64,000 nucleotides of DNA, taken from Diphasiastrum complanatum. Taxonomy: Eukaryota; Streptophyta; Lycopodiopsida; Lycopodiales; Lycopodiaceae. Where the stretch lies: assembly GCA_029204225.1 (NCBI GenBank), contig CM055105.1, positions 18,891,226 to 18,955,225 of the forward strand, given 5' to 3'. How positions within the stretch are numbered: position 1 is the first letter of the stretch; each line of letters starts with the position of its first letter. Positions 20,063-30,977 of this stretch are shown here, piece after piece. The notes beneath the pieces were generated by a model, which ran no database searches, was not told the DNA's origin, and saw only the letters and a list, made by a program, of their open reading frames with translations. The translations under genes and the position numbers were made by a program.

Positions 20063-21174
20063 TGTTGGATTATTCTCCTTCTTACTAATCGACTAATTGG
20101 TTTTAATCTTCATCCATTGATTATCCAGTTCTACGGTTTTTCCTGTGTGATTACACTGTCTGCAGAATTACAAGTGTTTTTACACAGTCTGTAGGATTAC
20201 ATGGAGTTTACGACAGTGTCGCATTTTTCGCCTTATAGAAATCTCGTGTAAAATCATAGTGTCCCATTTTCGCTTTTTCCAAAGAGACTCAAATGTTAAG
20301 GAAATGACTCTGGCAAAGTGTGGGGCAACCCTAAATGAGATTTAAGGGCACCTTCGCCTTTTTCGTCTTTTTTGCGAAAAATCCGACAGTATCACCTGTG
20401 ACTGTTTTAGTTCATTTCTGCAGAGCTACAGTTTTGGTTCATTTATGCAGACAAAACGTTTATGGCCAATTTCACTGCTTATCAGCAATCAATTACAAGG
20501 ACCGGATGGATGCCAGCCGATCACAGCCAACCGGGATCGCAATTGACGACCTAAGTTCTTAGTATAAATAGTTGTCCATATTCATACAATACCTTAATCA
20601 TAACTCATAATCAGAAGCATTTTGAATTTAGCTTTCTCTCTCAAGCCTGCGAGCTTGAACACTCCTGAGCATTCTAGCTCACTTCTTAGAGTTGTTCTAG
20701 AGATTGCTATTGCGCTACTGCTTATCAGTATTGCGCATTAATTCAAACTCTCATTTTAGCTGCTCAAAGATAGCATAGAGTACGCGACTTCGATCCGCAA
20801 CTTATTGTACTCATTTACTTTTGTTTCGTTTTCATACTGAATCAATACTATCTTTTATTGTGTTCAGCTTCGTCTCAGAATGTATGCGTTTTCTGTAGTT
20901 CTTTGCGACTAATTATTTGTCTGATAATTCAATGCATTAATTGTTTGGCTACATAATCATTGTAGTACTGGCGATTTCAAAGTTAGTTACTATAAGTTCA
21001 AACATGATTTCTATCACTATTGTCTTGTTTGAAATTGATAGGCGTAGTCATGCATTGGAAAGATGAAGATAGTTTATTCCGCCATGCACAAAAAGTTTTC
21101 TTTCTAGACACATGAATTATTTTCATTCGTTTCTTTTCGAGCTAGACCTATTTTTTGCACACCTCTTTCCAACA
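20063..21174 (+). repeat. Copia-type LTR, followed by primer site
   Basis: 1112 bp bounded by perfect inverted ends TGTTGGA...TCCAACA. TATA-like TAGTATAAATAG at about 20557 is followed by a C/T-rich leader. The primer site TGGTATCGGAGC follows at 21175-21186. Only about 90 bp of internal sequence follow before an unrelated minus-strand gypsy fragment, so this is a 5' LTR of a truncated copy. No partner LTR is in the window. Confidence 0.75.
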
Positions 21175-21186
21175 TGGTATCGGAGC
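21175..21186 (+). promoter_or_regulatory. tRNA-Met-type primer-binding site
   Basis: TGGTATCGGAGC directly after the LTR end CCAACA; one change from the common TGGTATCAGAGC. Confidence 0.75.
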
Positions 21187-21269
21187 TATTTCACTACTTC
21201 TTTATCTGATATATGGCAAAATTTCTTCATGCTATATACCATGGCTAGCGCTTCTCGCTCAGTGGTTGT

Positions 21270-21494
21270 GTAGTTCATCTCTGCAGGAATCAACTACCTA
21301 TTGACGAAATAGATCGGATAATCGTTTTTGTACTCCCCAGGCTGTGTAAGAACACTCCCTATGGCATACTTAGAGGCGTCTGCATGGACATGAAATTCTA
21401 TGGTCCAGATGGGGGGTCGAAGGATTGGTGCAATAACTAAGGCCTTCTTGAGTTTGTGGAAAGCCTCAATGGCTATAAAAAAAAATTTATCCAC
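21270..21494 (-). pseudogene. Gypsy RT-thumb / RNase H fragment
   Basis: Minus strand: AFHKLKKALVIAPILRPP, FHVHADASKYAIGSVLTQPGEYKNDYPIYFVNR. This is close to 6850-7000 of the large gypsy element (HVHTDASKYAIGALLTQPGEFKNDYPIRF). The catalytic T-D-A-S reads A-D-A-S. An isolated fragment with no flanking pol. Confidence 0.88.
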
Positions 21495-21935
21495 GCGGTA
21501 TCCATGGCCTCAACTCTCTGGATTTCGTGTGGATACCGCAAATTTCGTGTGGATAATCCACGTGTGGATAATTATCCACACAGTATCCACGCGAAAGCTG
21601 AGCCTTTTTTATTTAAATTTCACTATGGCATGGATAATCCATGTGTGGATTATCCACGCAAAATTAGAATTCCTATTTCCGGCTCCAGGTGTCGGAGGTT
21701 TGCCCGACTGACGTTAGTCGGACTTGGCATGGATAATCCATGCATGGATAATTCACGCATTTTGAATCTCACGACATCCGGCCGATCTGCTGCCAGAAAT
21801 GACATTTGCAAGGAACATCCACGCGTGGATTATCCACGCGTCCGTATCCACACGTATATCCATGCCTATCCATGGCTATATCCACGCGAAAAAAATTTTG
21901 CCCGCGGGTCCCCCTTTGTATTGTGCGTGGATATT
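21485..21935. repeat. Island of GTGGAT/ATCCAC palindromes
   Basis: By eye, 15 copies of GTGGAT or ATCCAC plus about 8 ATGGAT/ATCCAT variants in about 450 bp. Many form inverted pairs such as GTGGATAATCCAC, GTGGATAATTATCCACA, CATGGATAATCCATG and CGCGTGGATTATCCACGCG. This gives the His-Ala-Trp-Ile-Ile and Asp-Asn-Pro-Arg-like repeats in translation. It begins where the gypsy RNase H fragment ends and stops where the copia fragment starts. Origin unknown. Confidence 0.85.
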
Positions 21936-21949
21936 TGCTACATGTGTTC

Positions 21950-23423
21950 TTCATGTTGCCTATGAAACTTGGATTATGGCTATGTCAACCCAACAACATC
22001 TCACTCTATCAAGAGTAATCTCGTTGCTACTACAAGAAGAGATCAGAAGGAATGCTTCCTCCTCTGGCTCAGGATCAGATTCACAAGCTCTATACACAAA
22101 GAAAAATCAAAAGTTTAGATCCAAGATCTACAAAGTCAGACTACACTGACAAGAGGAGCAACATGCAACAGCCTGTATCAAACACACCATCAACTTTAAG
22201 ATCTTCATCATTCTAGCCAATCCATAAACTATTCTACAAATATTGTAAGAGGATTGGCCATCTTATCAAGGACTGTCAAACTTTGAAGTACAACAATGAG
22301 AAGAAGAAACAGTTCCAACAGCAAGCCAATGCTGCTACAACCAGTCACTCGATCCACGAACAAGAGAAAAATGAAGCAGTCTTCGTGACCAAGGTTGGAG
22401 AGCAATAGGATATCGACTCTTGGTATCTGGACTCCAGAGCAACTCAACACATGGCTCACCAACGAGACTAGTTTCAGGACTACGAAGCATTCACCCATTC
22501 AAGAGTTGTGGAACTTGGAGACAACTCATCACATTCTATCGAAGGTGAAAGAACAGTCAAAGTTGAGAAAGGTGATATAAAGTTGTTGTCTGATGTTCCT
22601 CATGTTCCTAACCTTACCAAGAATCTGTTTCGATAAGTAGAATCATTGATTCTAGTCGGAGGGTCGAATTTGATACAGAGGGTTGCACCATATTTGACAA
22701 GTCTAGGAAAGTTTTGGCTTTCAAAAAATAAAATGGCTATCTCTACAAGCTCAGTCACTGCTATTCGACAAATATCTAAGCTCTCCATACATCAACTTCT
22801 GAATCAACTGATATGTTTTGGCATTTTAGATTAGGTCATCTAAACTTCAATAGTATTTAGCAAATGTCGACTTAGAATCTAGTGCAAGATCTTCCTACTG
22901 TGAGCAAACCCACTTCTCCATGTGAAAGTTGTATTATCAGTAGGCATGCTAGAAGTCCTTTCATCTCTGATTCAGTTCATACTTCTAAAGGTTTGCTAGA
23001 TCTTGTACATAGTGACATTGTTTCGATAGGGAGAGCTGTTTATTTTCTAACTTTTATTGATGATTTCTCTCGATGAACTGTCATCTATTTCTTCAAGAAC
23101 AAATCCGAAGCTTTCAAGTTCTTTAAGCAGTTCAAGGTGTCTGCTGAAAATCAAACCCAGAAAAAGATCAAAGCTCTACGTATTGATAGCGGGGGAGAAT
23201 TCATCTCCACCGAATTCAAGGATTTCTACAAGGCCAATGGAATACATCAACAATACACAATGTAGCTAAGAGGAAGAATCGGACACTCATTGAAAGTGCT
23301 AAGAACATGCTGGCCCATGCCTCTCTTCCAAAGAAATTTTGGGCAGAAGCTGTTACTACAATTGCCTATCTACAAAATCGATCGATCACTAAGGCTCTGA
23401 ATGGCAAAATACCTTATGAGTTG
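21950..23423 (+). pseudogene. Copia gag-protease-integrase fragment
   Basis: Plus-strand pieces in order: gag end (TLSRVISLLLQEEIRR), a knuckle FYKYCKRIGHLIKDC whose first Cys is Tyr, protease WYLDSRATQHMAHQRD (D-S-G changed to D-S-R), VPHVPNLTKNLF, integrase zinc tail PCESCIISRHARSPF, core LLDLVHSDIVSIGRAVYFLTFIDDFSR, LRIDSGGEFISTEFKDFYKANGI, then KRKNRTLIESAKNMLAHASLPKKFWAEAV and GKIPYEL. Frameshifts and stops throughout. It resembles the minus-strand copia of 14.1-17.6 kb. It is cut at 23423 by another LTR. Confidence 0.88.
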
Positions 23424-23902
23424 TGTTAAGAATTAGATTTGATCTGATATGTTTTTCTTGTAAGCTCGAAATGTAGTATTTTAATTAGTTGTACATATCT
23501 TCAGTTTATTAGATTTATTGTATTCGTTTGTTATCGGGACGTGACCCACTATCATCATATCAGTCAGGCACTGATCCCATAGCCAGCTACTTGGGTTAGC
23601 TGAGTAGCCACACATAGGAAATTAGCTTGTACAGTGGATATTGGTATCGTAATGCTATACTCAAGGGCATGTCTCAGGTTTGTCAATTATTTAGGCCATA
23701 CTAGGCTTTGTTCTAGTATGGTGGTAGGCCAATTTTAGGAAACCTGTCCTTTCGTGCAGTTTGTGAGTTTCACTATATGTATAGTTTTTGCTTTGTTATA
23801 CAAAGCTTTTGTTGTGCCATCTTTGAGAGCTTGTGAGGAGTGTCTATGGTGATTGATCGATATGATCTGCATACTGCACTAGATCCTAATAGGATTTTAA
23901 CA
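23424..23902 (+). repeat. Copia LTR inserted in the preceding integrase
   Basis: 479 bp, TGTTAAGAA...TTTTAACA, followed directly by primer site TGGTATCAGAGC. It interrupts the copia integrase reading frame right after GKIPYEL. A single LTR with leader; the 3' half of this copy is not in view. Confidence 0.82.
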
Positions 23903-23914
23903 TGGTATCAGAGC
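23903..23914 (+). promoter_or_regulatory. tRNA-Met primer-binding site (TGGTATCAGAGC)
   Basis: Exact plant copia primer site, adjacent to the LTR. The leader and gag start continue to about 24080 (CTCCATATGGGGTATCGGC...), a segment also found in altered form near 17800. Confidence 0.9.
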
Positions 23915-24080
23915 AGCAAGGGGAGAGAGGACTCCATATGGGGTATCGGCAATCTGGATGGCAGGAGACAGCAAAGTTCCTTTGATCAGAGCTTTGGGAA
24001 AGATCAAAACGATCATCTTAGATGAATTACGGGGAGAAAATGCAGGGTCAGCCAAGAAGCTAATTGGCATAATGGCCATA

Positions 24081-24940
24081 GTAAATTAAGTAGATAGATT
24101 TTATGCTTCCAGTGCACTGAGCACTGACATGCAATTATCAATGTATAGTGTCATCAAATGTAATATGCTCAGTAGGCTGTATTCTAGCTAAGTAACTAAG
24201 TTGCTAAGTAATTTTAGTGTAGATCAATGACCATCAGCTGAAGCAATTTTTGTTCTTACTGTCTCGCGCTGCTTCATGCTCTTGTACTCATTTTCTCATT
24301 CAATCAGAGTGCAAATGTTTGTGTCACTACTATTTTGTTCTATTGTGCATTGCTACTGTTTTATTCATCTTCTTTTGTTGGTAACTATTGCATTTTTTAT
24401 CCTACACCATCCGTCATTCCACTTCCACTTCTATACTACCATTATTGATCTGATATCAGAGTTCTGTTTCGATCAGTTCTCTATTGTTTTAATATCAGTC
24501 TCATTTCTCTAATAACCTAACGATTTTCGACAAGGACCACTACCATTTCATCCATTTCGTAATCCTTGAAGTATTGTGGCACGCCATGTGCAAGCTTCGA
24601 TTCTTCTACAATGTCCAAGCGGATTTTATCTTGTAGTTCTTGATTGGTCATCAACTCGGTCTTGATCCCTCTTTTATCACTCTTAGCTTTCCACTCAACA
24701 ATTTTGGCCTTCTACAGGGGTTTGCGTTCTCGTAGTGGCTGGCTGATTGTTGATTCACATTCTTTTCAAAGCTCAGTCAAGCTTCTTGACGCTCTTTGAT
24801 GGCTTTATTCCCAGATCAACAAAGGTGATGGGAGTTTTTTCTTTCGAAGAGCCTCCAAATGGGAGATCTGAAGTAATCGGCTCTTTTTCCTTGGCATGCA
24901 TTGGTGACTCTGATCGTGGATCAGTTGTCAGATGTATTAT
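24081..24940. other. Non-coding; no recognisable element
   Basis: T-rich and A/T-rich DNA without a convincing ORF or repeat boundary. 24540-24940 may be degraded gypsy pol linker, given the protease that follows, but nothing specific could be read. Confidence 0.3.
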
Positions 24941-25171
24941 CTCATAAGGAGACTTCTAGCTTGTAAAGGGATTCATCCTCAGCCAGGTCTCGATCTATGC
25001 ATTCTCGCAAGAGATCGTTAACGGTTATTGGAACACTAGTCGTGGATTCGTTGATTACCATATCCATTCGGCCTATCATTGCATCGCCTTGTGGGGATCT
25101 GTTGTTTCGATAAGAGGGTCGACCTAAATCCAATTCAGAGTTGAAACCAGCCACAAAGGAGCCCTTATATT

Positions 25172-25572
25172 GTGTGTAGACTACGAAGGAACAAGGAACG
25201 TCCTCCATATTGGGACAGCGTGGGAAAGTTAAGAGCACAACATCACCTTGCCAATCAAACACAAGAGATTCGAGGACGAAGCAGTAGTGGTAGATGGAAG
25301 ATCAGGTGTAAATTTGATCTCCACTACCTTCTATCAAAAATGGAGTTTGCAAGGATTGAAACCAGCAAAATTTGCCATCAAACTCACATATCCTAGAGTC
25401 CCCTTCTGCCTACCACGTTTTACTGGGAAGACCTTGGTTGAGGATCGCACAAGTGGTGCACAACTGGGGTACTAGAAAACTTACCTTTGAGGATAGAGAT
25501 GTAGTGGGTTTCTTTCTAGCCTATCCTCAACCCAAGATCCAAGCAATCTAGCATCAAGGAGATGAAGTTAGT
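25172..25572 (+). pseudogene. Gypsy protease fragment
   Basis: Plus strand: LPIKHKRFEDEAVVVDGRSGVNLISTTFYQKWSLQGLKP fits the gypsy retropepsin block (compare VLDGGFGVNII at about 4600). D-G takes the place of D-T/S-G and an extra Arg is present. The domain is cut off at 25572 by the border of a minus-strand LTR. The overlapping minus-strand ORF (24942-25262) has no recognisable motif. Confidence 0.6.
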
Positions 25573-26298
25573 TGTCACACGTAAGTTCGTTCCCATGAGA
25601 GCGATAGCATATCTCAGAATTCAGCATGAATGGAAGATCCACATCAAACTCTAACATCCATTAACCCTAAGCATTAACACTACAACCATTAACACTACAT
25701 CCATTAGCACTACGTTCCACAATAAAGATAGCTTACTCTTTCTCTCTCTCCCTTCCTCTCTCACAAAAAGTATAAGAAATACCAATCCCAATAATAATCA
25801 GATCCAACAATTAGCAAATACAACAAAAAGATGAGAGATGAAGGAAAAGTGATAGAGAGCAAGGACATTCACAAATCCATTCCATAAGAGAACCAATATG
25901 CTTGTATTGAAATGAGGATATGAACATGTGTAGAAAACTCGAGTTGGCCCCTTTTTATAGTAGAGAGGAGGACTGGCCTCAAAATCCTATTGGCTCATTT
26001 CTATCTCCCTAACTATTCAAACTTAAAAAAGAGTGGGAACCTATTCAAAATTGGAGGGAACCAATCTGAATTTGAATTTGAACCAATTTCGGTGGGAGTC
26101 CCAACTATATTTACTAACTTGACATTTAGGCCTGTGACATTAAAAGTCCCGCAAAAAGGCCTAAACTCCTTTTATTAACTTGTAACTACTCAAATAGCTA
26201 TGTGATCATCGGATTGGACATACACACGTAGGGTGCCAAATCCCTCTCACTTATTAACTAGGGTTATGATTGCATTGGGATCTGTAAACCCTCCAACA
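25573..26298 (-). repeat. Gypsy LTR, minus orientation (3' LTR)
   Basis: On the minus strand it starts TGTTGGAGGG (26298) and ends ACGTGTGACA (25573). TATA-like ACTATAAAAAGG lies at about 25950. Directly upstream (26299-26310) is a polypurine tract GGTGGGGGATAC, so this is a 3' LTR. Near its end are three tandem GTAGTGYTAATG units (25670-25725). No second copy of this LTR was found in the window. Confidence 0.7.
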
Positions 26299-26310
26299 GT
26301 ATCCCCCACC
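26299..26310 (-). promoter_or_regulatory. Polypurine tract of the minus gypsy element
   Basis: GGTGGGGGATAC on the minus strand directly before the LTR start. It resembles the tract AGGAGGGGGATA of the large plus-strand gypsy element. Confidence 0.7.
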
Positions 26311-26319
26311 AAAACTGGT

Positions 26320-27239
26320 GGCGGTCCCATGACACCTCGCAAAATTTATTCATTTTGGGCTCAAATTCTGCTCGCGTCATACCTTGATGAGATGGCACTG
26401 CATCTTCTCCATGAATTCTAGGTGCTCCATATTAAAATCATATTTGTGCGAAAAAAAAACACTTATTTGCTCAGGCAATCCAATTTGAAGTGGTCCAGGC
26501 CAAAAATCTTGATTTCTAGGTACCACCCAAAATGGCTACACAATAATATAACCTGGCAATCGGTAGCTGTTTGTGGACTTTATCTGATGCCATGGGAACA
26601 TTTGGATTGAATGTCAAAGGAGGTAGGCAATCATCCCATCTAGTAGTAATGGATGCCAACTTGGAAAAATCATTGAAAAATATTGCCTATTGTCGTACAG
26701 TTGGATTTGGCAAATTCTGGTACTCAGCACCATAAAACTGAAGTGCTCTGATAAAATCAACCGATATCTGCCAATTGTATGTTTGGTGAATGATGGGCCA
26801 ATTTGGGATGTGGATGCTGACTTGATCCAATGGCATGCCCAAATCTTTTCACTTATTACATCGCAGCATTGGCAAATAGTATGGGTCTACCCCCAATTGG
26901 TGAGGGCTGGCAACGTAGCTTGTAATGGAATTCGGAGCTTTCTTGAAAATTGTTATTCGCCAATCCGGCCGATAGTTTATCCAATTTATTTCCCACCTCT
27001 ATCTCAGAAGTTTTGAATTTAATAACCCATCCACCCCTCGAATGCGGATGTTGATGAAAAAAGTTTTGGATTTGATCCTCGATGGTGATTGATTTTTTTA
27101 ACAAAATTTTGGTCTCTGATGAAGATGGACCGGCTTCAACAGCTTGGGAATCAGTTGCATCTGGGATTTCAGAGGCTCCACCTTGTTCCATGTCTGAATC
27201 CAAGGTAGAGCCTCCAAATATCCTCCAAGCAACCTGCAA
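26320..27239 (-). pseudogene. Homologue of the gypsy extra 3' ORF
   Basis: On the minus strand this region, just before polypurine tract and LTR, encodes relatives of the C-terminal domain of the 9302-12248 ORF. Matching pairs, this copy first: NFFHQHPHSRGGWVI vs EFAKKYPTTKERGGYI; VDPYYLP vs TNPYYYP; RWDDCLPPLTF vs GFWDQGLPPITL; IARLYY vs VARLYY. Spacing is also similar. The first 120 codons are open, then frameshifts set in. An acidic Ser/Glu-rich segment precedes the domain. Same protein, same place in an element with a different LTR: the ORF is a lineage-level component. Function unknown. Confidence 0.75.
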
Positions 27240-27890
27240 GCTTCAAGATGCTCCCCAACTCTAAGCTAGGATGCCTCCACCTGCAAGTAAGGATCTACAA
27301 GCCTCCAAGGATCTCTCCTCCACCTATGTCCCTACTCTTTAAACACAAAGATAGATAACAAGCTGGCCTCAAGTATTCACCACCCAACCATAGCTAGATC
27401 CAAGCTCAAAGCAAGGCCTATCTAGCACCCCCTTGCTAACCATAAACAAATCACAAGCATACCACAACACTCCATAGCATTCTCGAGATCCAAACCCTAC
27501 TTATGTCCCATACCGTAAGCAAGATCCAGACCTCAAGCATACTACCACAAGAAAGCACTCTACACACTAGTAGCAACACTAGAACATAAGCAAAGAAAAC
27601 AAGATAGATATCCCCCCTCCCAATGGGCACACTACTGCCCTCATATAGATGGCCCATGGACCCCTCCAATGCACTATGGAGTTCCATGCTCATCCAATGA
27701 GAGAGAGAGAAGCCTAGGGGAGTTAAAGAATCTCCAAGAGCCTCCATTGGCTTATGGAATGTCAAGAGACTCCTTCCATAACCTATGACTCTTTGAATGT
27801 CTTTCTTGTGGGAGTTGGGAACTCAATGGACACGTTAGAAGGGCGCCCTCCTACTAGGTCCCATTGCCCAAGTTGTGCAAGTATACTTTG
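27240..27890 (-). repeat. LTR-like non-coding stretch
   Basis: No coding signal. On the minus strand ATCTATATGAGGGCAG near 27645 looks like a core promoter, with C/T-rich sequence and several AAGCATAC/CTACAAGCCTCC words downstream. It may be the promoter region for the 26320-27239 ORF (compare the TATA-like box at 9184) or a worn LTR; borders are not defined. Confidence 0.3.
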
Positions 27891-27899
27891 GTCCTAGAC

Positions 27900-28290
27900 C
27901 AATAAAGTGATATTGTTCAAGGTTTAGGGTCATCTAAAAGTGGTAGAAAATAATCCCTAAAAAGCTTGCAAAAATCATCTCATGTACAAGGTTGACTGCC
28001 CTTTGCAACTAAGTCATCCCACCAAACTAAGAGTCTTCCTTCAAGGAACATGGTGACAGTGGATAACTTTTCAGATTCTTGGAATTGGTTCATGGCAAAG
28101 TATTTGTTCCAAACAGTTAGCCAAGATTTTTTTACAGGAGGTGGGACTTCATGCTTCTTCTGATTGGCTAACCTAGACTCTAAGTCTTGGTTTCTTTGAT
28201 TAGTTTCAAGAAGCTACTTATTAGTGGCTTGAATTTGTTGGTATAAAATTTCAAGAGCTTGTGCCACATTGGATGGGTTTGATAGATCAA
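27900..28290 (-). pseudogene. Gypsy gag core fragment
   Basis: Minus strand: KKSWLTVWNKYFAMNQF, ESEKLSTVTMFLEGRLLVWWDDLVAKG, DDFCKLFRDYFLP. This is the retrotransposon gag core of gypsy elements, the domain missing from the large element at 3.1-4.1 kb. One stop interrupts it. It lies upstream, in minus-strand order, of the extra-ORF homologue, with protease, RT and integrase absent in between, so the two may belong to one internally deleted element. Confidence 0.75.
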
Positions 28291-29781
28291 ATGTTGGGTT
28301 TCATTGGTTTGATCCATTGGGGTCACTTGTGTGTTTTCCTATTATGCAAATACAAGAAATGCTTTTATTCTTACATCAAATGCAAATATAAAGCATTTAC
28401 TTCTACTCATTCAATCTTATTGTATATAAGCTCAATCCAAGCCTACTATTTGCAAGCTCAATCCAAGCTTAAGAGGGAAAAACAACAACAAGCTACATTT
28501 GCCTTAATCAAAAGCAAAAATGAAAACCAAATCATTAAGTAAACTTCAATTAACTAATCCAAGCTAATGTTTACATAAAGTTCCCATTCCAATTCCAATT
28601 CCATTTGTCATTTCAAAAGCAACCAAAGTTTTCACATTTCTCCCTATTCTAGATTTCCAAAACCAAGAAACTAGTGTCTAGAAATGGATAACTAATGAAG
28701 CTTTATGAAAACTTCAATATTCAAATCTGATTTTCAGATTTACAGGTCTGAAAATCAGAACTTCAAAATGACAAAAAAACAGAATTTCAAAACTTGTTTT
28801 ATGCACAAAGTTACACTACCATTCTCTTCCTACATTGCCATTTCATTAAACTAGGATATAGAAAGGTATAACTAATGAAGTTTGAATGAAAACTTCACTT
28901 TTCAGATCTGATTTTCAGATTTACAGGTCTGAAAAATAGAACTTCAAAATGAAAATCAGAACTTCAAACACTTCATTTATGCAACAAAAACACTAGTTTT
29001 GATCAAAACACAAAGCTAGAATCAATCTTTTTGCCAAAAAAAATTTGTGTATGTAGAGCACAAGTGAGAAATAAAATCAAATTTTGCCCTTTTATAGGCC
29101 GATTGGAGGGTTTAGACAATGTACTAGTTTGGCTGCTCAGTTTTGGACCAAAATTTACAAGCATGTTCAGTATTGTGAAGACAGATTATAAAAATCTCAG
29201 CAAAGGATTTTGAAGCACTGAACTATTCTGACGAAGGTTTTCAAGATCTTCATCCTTCGCCCAAGGCCATTCTTCGCCCAGGTACTGTCATAAATGAAAA
29301 TTTTCAAGATTTGGACCTATAAATGATCTAAATTTGGCATTCAAAGTCCATCTGGCATGTCGACGAAGGTTAATGACTACAGAAAGATGCTCGGTGAACA
29401 TTCCCCAAATGGCATAATGCTGAACATTCACCTAAGGTAAAAGCAGGTACCAACTGGTTAAAATAGCATTTGACTAACTCAGTATGGTTATATCTGAGGT
29501 GGATCTTGCATCTGAAAACTCGACGAACAATTCTAAAATAGTTTGTGCTAAAAATGACCAAAAAAATAATTTTTCAAATCATTTTGCCATAAAGATCTGA
29601 TTCCTGAAAATACTTTCCTTCAATTTTTCCTGACCTGATGACATTTCTGACTTTTGCTCATCAGTCTTACTTTTTCTTTTTTTTTCGTTTTTTTTTTTAC
29701 TATCTTTTCCAAAAGAAAATATCAATTAAGTAGTAAAAACAAGAAATTGAAAAACAAGCAAACTAAAAGTATAGTTCGCGA
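28291..29781 (-). repeat. Non-coding, probable gypsy LTR/UTR DNA
   Basis: Lies between a minus gag fragment and the end of a minus gypsy integrase. CCTATAAAAGGGC on the minus strand (about 29087-29099) looks like an LTR TATA box. Contains the tandem duplication at 28675-28980 and a T-run at about 29665-29700. LTR ends not found. Confidence 0.35.
28675..28980. repeat. Tandem duplication, unit about 175-180 bp
   Basis: 28675-28800 and 28853-28980 share TAGAAA-GGATAACTAATGAAG, AAAACTTCA, then CTGATTTTCAGATTTACAGG and AACTTCAAAATGA. The unit itself holds a small palindrome (CTGATTTTCAG...CTGAAAATCAG). Confidence 0.75.
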
Positions 29782-30977
29782 TCATGCTAAGTGAACTGGT
29801 AGAGTAGACTGCCAAAACTTGCATAGTCGGCTGCCATTCACTAGAGTATCAAAACGTTTTCCATCCAAATGTTCCAAAATAACAACTGCTCCATAGTTCA
29901 GGATTTTTTTGACTCTATACGGTCCTTCACTGGTAAACTTCATTTTTTCTTTGATCAACTTGGTTTTATACATCAGTGCTAGATCTCATTCTTTCAGATC
30001 CTTTTCGTGTAATCGATGATCGTGCCAAGCCTTGCGGTGGGCTTTCTCTGATGCTAACGCATGAACTACCATCAATCTGGTTTTACATAATTTTTGCAAA
30101 GCTTCATGGCACAGTTGTAAGGATTTGTCATCATCCAATCGCTCTGTTTCTGCTATGCGTAGAGATGGTACTAAAAATTTAATCGGCATAACAGCATCTG
30201 ACCATAAACTAGTTGAAACGGTGTTTGATTTGTGCTCTCTTTATAGGCAGTTCTGAATGCCCATAATGTTGCATGCAATTTATGTTCCCAATCAGAACGA
30301 CTCGCTTCAACCGTTTTTGTCATAATAGTGTAGAGAATCTTATTGGAAGATTCAACTTGGCCATTACCCCTGGGATAATACGGAGTACTAAACCGGTGTA
30401 TAACGAAAAAATATTCCAACGAACGCTTTATCGTTTGATTAACAAAGTGTGTACCACAATCACTGACGATCTCAATAGGACACACGAATCGAATAATGAT
30501 GTGTTCATAGAGAAATTTAGTCGTAGATTTGGCATCAACAACTTTAATAGCTTTGGCTTCAACCCACTTGGTCATATAATCGGTTGCTACGATGATATAT
30601 CTGGCTTGAGATCCTCTTGTTGCAGGATGAACAAGACCAACATAATCAAGTCCCCATTTCTCAAATGGTTCTTGTGATAAAACCGAATGTAAGGATTCAT
30701 AATTCTATTACGTAGGACGCCGTGCTCGTTGGCAAACATCACATGACTTAATATAATTTTCGGTGTATTTATGAAGTGTAGGCCAGCAACACCCTGACTG
30801 CAAAAGCTTGCGAACAGTGATATCTGTAGAGAAATGTCCTCCGCCCATGCCATCATGTGAAAACGTGATTAAATCATGTATTTCAAGTGGTAAAACACAT
30901 CTACGAAGAATATTATCCATTCCGTGATGATACAATTCTCCCGCAATCAATTGATAAGGTTGAGCCTTATGAATCAA
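29782..30977 (-). pseudogene. Gypsy integrase
   Basis: Minus strand, N to C: IHKAQPYQLIAGELYHHGMDNILRRCV, zinc domain H-DGMGGGHFSTDITVRKLLQSGCCWP...SCDVCQRARRP (HHCC complete), core TKWVEAKAIKVVDAKSTTKFLYEHIIIRFVCPIEIVSDCGTHFVNQ, STPYYPRGNGQVESSNKIL, WEHKLHATLWAFRTAYKESTNQTPFQLVYGQ, and tail MYKTKLIKEKMKFTSEGPYRVKKILNYGAVVILEHLDG, FDTLVNGSRL. The D and E of the DDE triad are visible (VSDCGTHF, GQVES). Broken into about four frames. Same family as 45.5-46.8 kb and related to the large element. RT and RNase H are missing upstream. Confidence 0.92.

Noticed and set aside
21560-21580. TTATCCACA sequences identical to the bacterial DnaA box, several in 450 bp, suggesting a replication origin or bacterial DNA
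   Set aside because: The setting is plant retroelements with eukaryotic genes near by. The match follows from the local GTGGATAA palindrome family, without dnaA/dnaN-type genes or an A/T-rich unwinding element.
21400-22149. ORFs with His-Ala-Trp-Ile-Ile repeats that could be a tandem-repeat protein
   Set aside because: All frames show periodic peptides because the DNA is a palindrome island; the ORFs cross into a copia fragment.
24942-25262. 106-codon minus-strand ORF as a gene
   Set aside because: No motif; overlaps plus-strand gypsy protease and looks like its antisense shadow.
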